In this document: positions 13,647 through 14,845 of the stretch, in pieces
Layout: every line of letters begins with the position of its first letter
How positions within the stretch are numbered: the first letter of the stretch is position 1
Origin: Rhodocyclaceae bacterium
GTDB lineage: Bacteria; Pseudomonadota; Gammaproteobacteria; Burkholderiales; Rhodocyclaceae
Reading direction: 5' to 3'
Assembly (NCBI GenBank): GCA_013821865.1
Contig: PNJM01000034.1
Span: 1 to 14,845 of the forward strand
Length of the DNA stretch: 14,845 bases
Translations under genes and position numbers: made by a program
Notes under the pieces: generated by a model
What the model was told of the DNA's origin: nothing
Databases searched by the model: none
What the model saw: only the letters and a program-made list of their open reading frames with translations

Positions 13647-14845
13647 ATGTCAGCTTCAATCGCTACGAACCAGACGATACTCGTCGTCGGGGGCGGCATT
13701 TCCGGCATGACCGCGGCGCTCGAAGCGGCCGAGTGCGGCAAGCAGGTCATCCTCGCCGAGAAGCTGCCCACGCTGGGCGGCCGCACGGCGCTCCTCTACC
13801 GCTACTTCCCGAAGATGTGCCATCCCGTCTGCGGCCTGGAGATCAATCTGCGCCGTCTGAAGGGCAACCGCAACCTGCGCGTGATCACCATGGCGGAAGT
13901 CGTCGCCATCACCGGCACGCGCGGCGACTACACCGCCACGCTGAAGATTTCCCCGCGCTACGTGAACGAGAAATGCACCGGCTGCGGCGACTGCGCCAAG
14001 GCGGTCGGCGCGGAGGTGCCGAATCCCTACAACTACGGCCTGAACAAGATGAAGGCCGCCTACCTGCCGCACGCCATGGCCTACCCGCAGCGCTACGTGC
14101 TCGATCCCTCCATCGTCGGCACGCCCGACGGCGAAGCGGCGAAGGCCGCCTGCAAGGTCGGCGCCGTCGACCTCGGCATGCAGGAAGCGGCGATCGAACT
14201 GAGGGTCGGCGCCGTGGTCTGGGCCACCGGCTGGAAGCCCTACGACGCGGCGAAGATCCAGCCCTACGGCTACGGCCGCTACGCCAACGTCGTCACCTCG
14301 GTCGAATTCGAACGCATGTGCGACCCGCACGGCCCGACCGGCGGCAAGATCCTGCGGCCCTCCGACGGCAAGGAGGCGAAGAATGTCGCCTTCATCCAGT
14401 GCGCCGGTTCGCGCGACGAGAACCACCTGCGCCACTGCTCGCGCATCTGCTGCATGGCCTCGCTCAAGCAGACGCAGTACGTGCGGGAAGCCTTCGGTGA
14501 CGAGGCCAGGTCGACCATCTACTACATCGACATCCGCGCCATCGACCGCTTCGAGGATTTCTACCAGAAGGTGCAGCAGGATTCGACCGTGAGCTTCATC
14601 AAGTCGAAAGTCGCCGGGATCGTGCAGGACGAAAAGACCGGCGACGTCGTGCTGCATGGCGTGAACACCGAAGGCTACCAGCGCTACGCCACCCCGCACG
14701 ACCTCGCCGTGCTGGCGGTGGGCATGGAGCCGTCGATCAAGGGCGTCAGCCTTCCGGCCGAGATCGTTCTCGATTCGAGCGGCTTCATGGAGTCCGCCGG
14801 CGAGGGGATGTTCAGCGCCGGCTGTGCGACGAATGCCCTCGACGT
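13647..14845 (+). CDS. qmoA: QmoA, quinone-interacting oxidoreductase flavoprotein subunit (3' end outside window)
   Basis: 399 codons are present, nearly the whole protein (family about 410-430). HdrA-like FAD protein that, with QmoB and QmoC, links APS reductase to the quinone pool; in sulfur oxidisers it is thought to take electrons from AMP-dependent sulfite oxidation. Visible: the FAD-binding VVGGGISGM (residues 13-21) with E38, GGRTALLYRYFPKMCHPVCGLEINLRRL (QmoA-type, Cys58/62), the TGCGDC region (C110, C113, C116), KAAYLPHAMAYPQRYVLD, GPTGGKILRPSDGK, and QCAGSRDENHLRHCSRICCMASLK. The usual fourth cysteine of a CX2CX2CX3C motif is Val120. The start at 13647 has GGGAGG upstream. aprBA is not immediately upstream; qmoBC would be expected beyond the window. 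Confidence 0.92.
   Translation, partial: MSASIATNQTILVVGGGISGMTAALEAAECGKQVILAEKLPTLGGRTALLYRYFPKMCHPVCGLEINLRRLKGNRNLRVITMAEVVAITGTRGDYTATLKISPRYVNEKCTGCGDCAKAVGAEVPNPYNYGLNKMKAAYLPHAMAYPQRYVLDPSIVGTPDGEAAKAACKVGAVDLGMQEAAIELRVGAVVWATGWKPYDAAKIQPYGYGRYANVVTSVEFERMCDPHGPTGGKILRPSDGKEAKNVAFIQCAGSRDENHLRHCSRICCMASLKQTQYVREAFGDEARSTIYYIDIRAIDRFEDFYQKVQQDSTVSFIKSKVAGIVQDEKTGDVVLHGVNTEGYQRYATPHDLAVLAVGMEPSIKGVSLPAEIVLDSSGFMESAGEGMFSAGCATNALD

Noticed and set aside
13656..14699. 347-codon minus-strand frame
   Set aside because: Antisense to qmoA; Val/Ala/Gly/Asp-rich shadow of a high-GC gene.

Overview
This GC-rich window (visibly around 60-65% G+C in coding sequence) looks like a chromosomal segment of a sulfur-oxidising betaproteobacterium, possibly a Rhodocyclales/Sulfuritalea-type organism. 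That placement is inferred from gene content and codon use, not from a marker gene. The clearest signals are a membrane-bound sulfite dehydrogenase operon (soeABC), tusA, a DsrE2-type protein and a qmoA gene. Together they point to cytoplasmic sulfur-atom handling and sulfite oxidation feeding electrons into the quinone pool.

Left part (1-4746): the 3' half of valS, then an MFS exporter of the EntS type on the + strand. The exporter converges with a three-gene minus-strand operon at 4635-2898. That operon encodes an exported protein of unknown function, a three-helix membrane protein and a protein with a winged-helix-like N-terminus. The stop codons of the exporter and the last operon gene share one CTAG.

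Middle part (4747-12138): all genes are on the minus strand. Reading with transcription, the order is soeA, soeB, soeC, tusA, dsrE2-like, then a FadL/OmpP1 outer-membrane channel that ends in a good intrinsic terminator. SoeA lacks a Tat signal, so the catalytic side should face the cytoplasm, as expected for Soe and unlike periplasmic Psr/Phs enzymes. SoeB carries electrons through four iron-sulfur clusters to SoeC, the quinone-reducing anchor. TusA and DsrE2 are thiol sulfur carriers that would deliver sulfane sulfur to whatever makes sulfite. FadL may admit a hydrophobic substrate.

Right part (12139-14845): a roughly 200-base divergent promoter region separates soeABC from a + strand operon. 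The operon has two small unrecognised proteins and a YfcE-type metallophosphoesterase. After it comes a leader with a near-perfect FNR/Anr-type box and strong hairpins, then qmoA, which runs off the end of the window. QmoA belongs to the complex that couples APS reductase to the quinone pool, so direct (Soe) and indirect (Apr/Qmo) sulfite oxidation genes lie about 1.5 kb apart.

Points worth a second look: the uncharacterised operon between the two sulfite-oxidation systems, a palindromic heptamer-repeat element between soeB and soeC, a second heptamer array that may have changed the end of FadL, the altered cysteine motif in QmoA, and a nearly leaderless soeA promoter. Apart from the divergent and leader regions described, no gap exceeds 300 bases. 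No tRNA, rRNA, insertion sequence or CRISPR array was seen.
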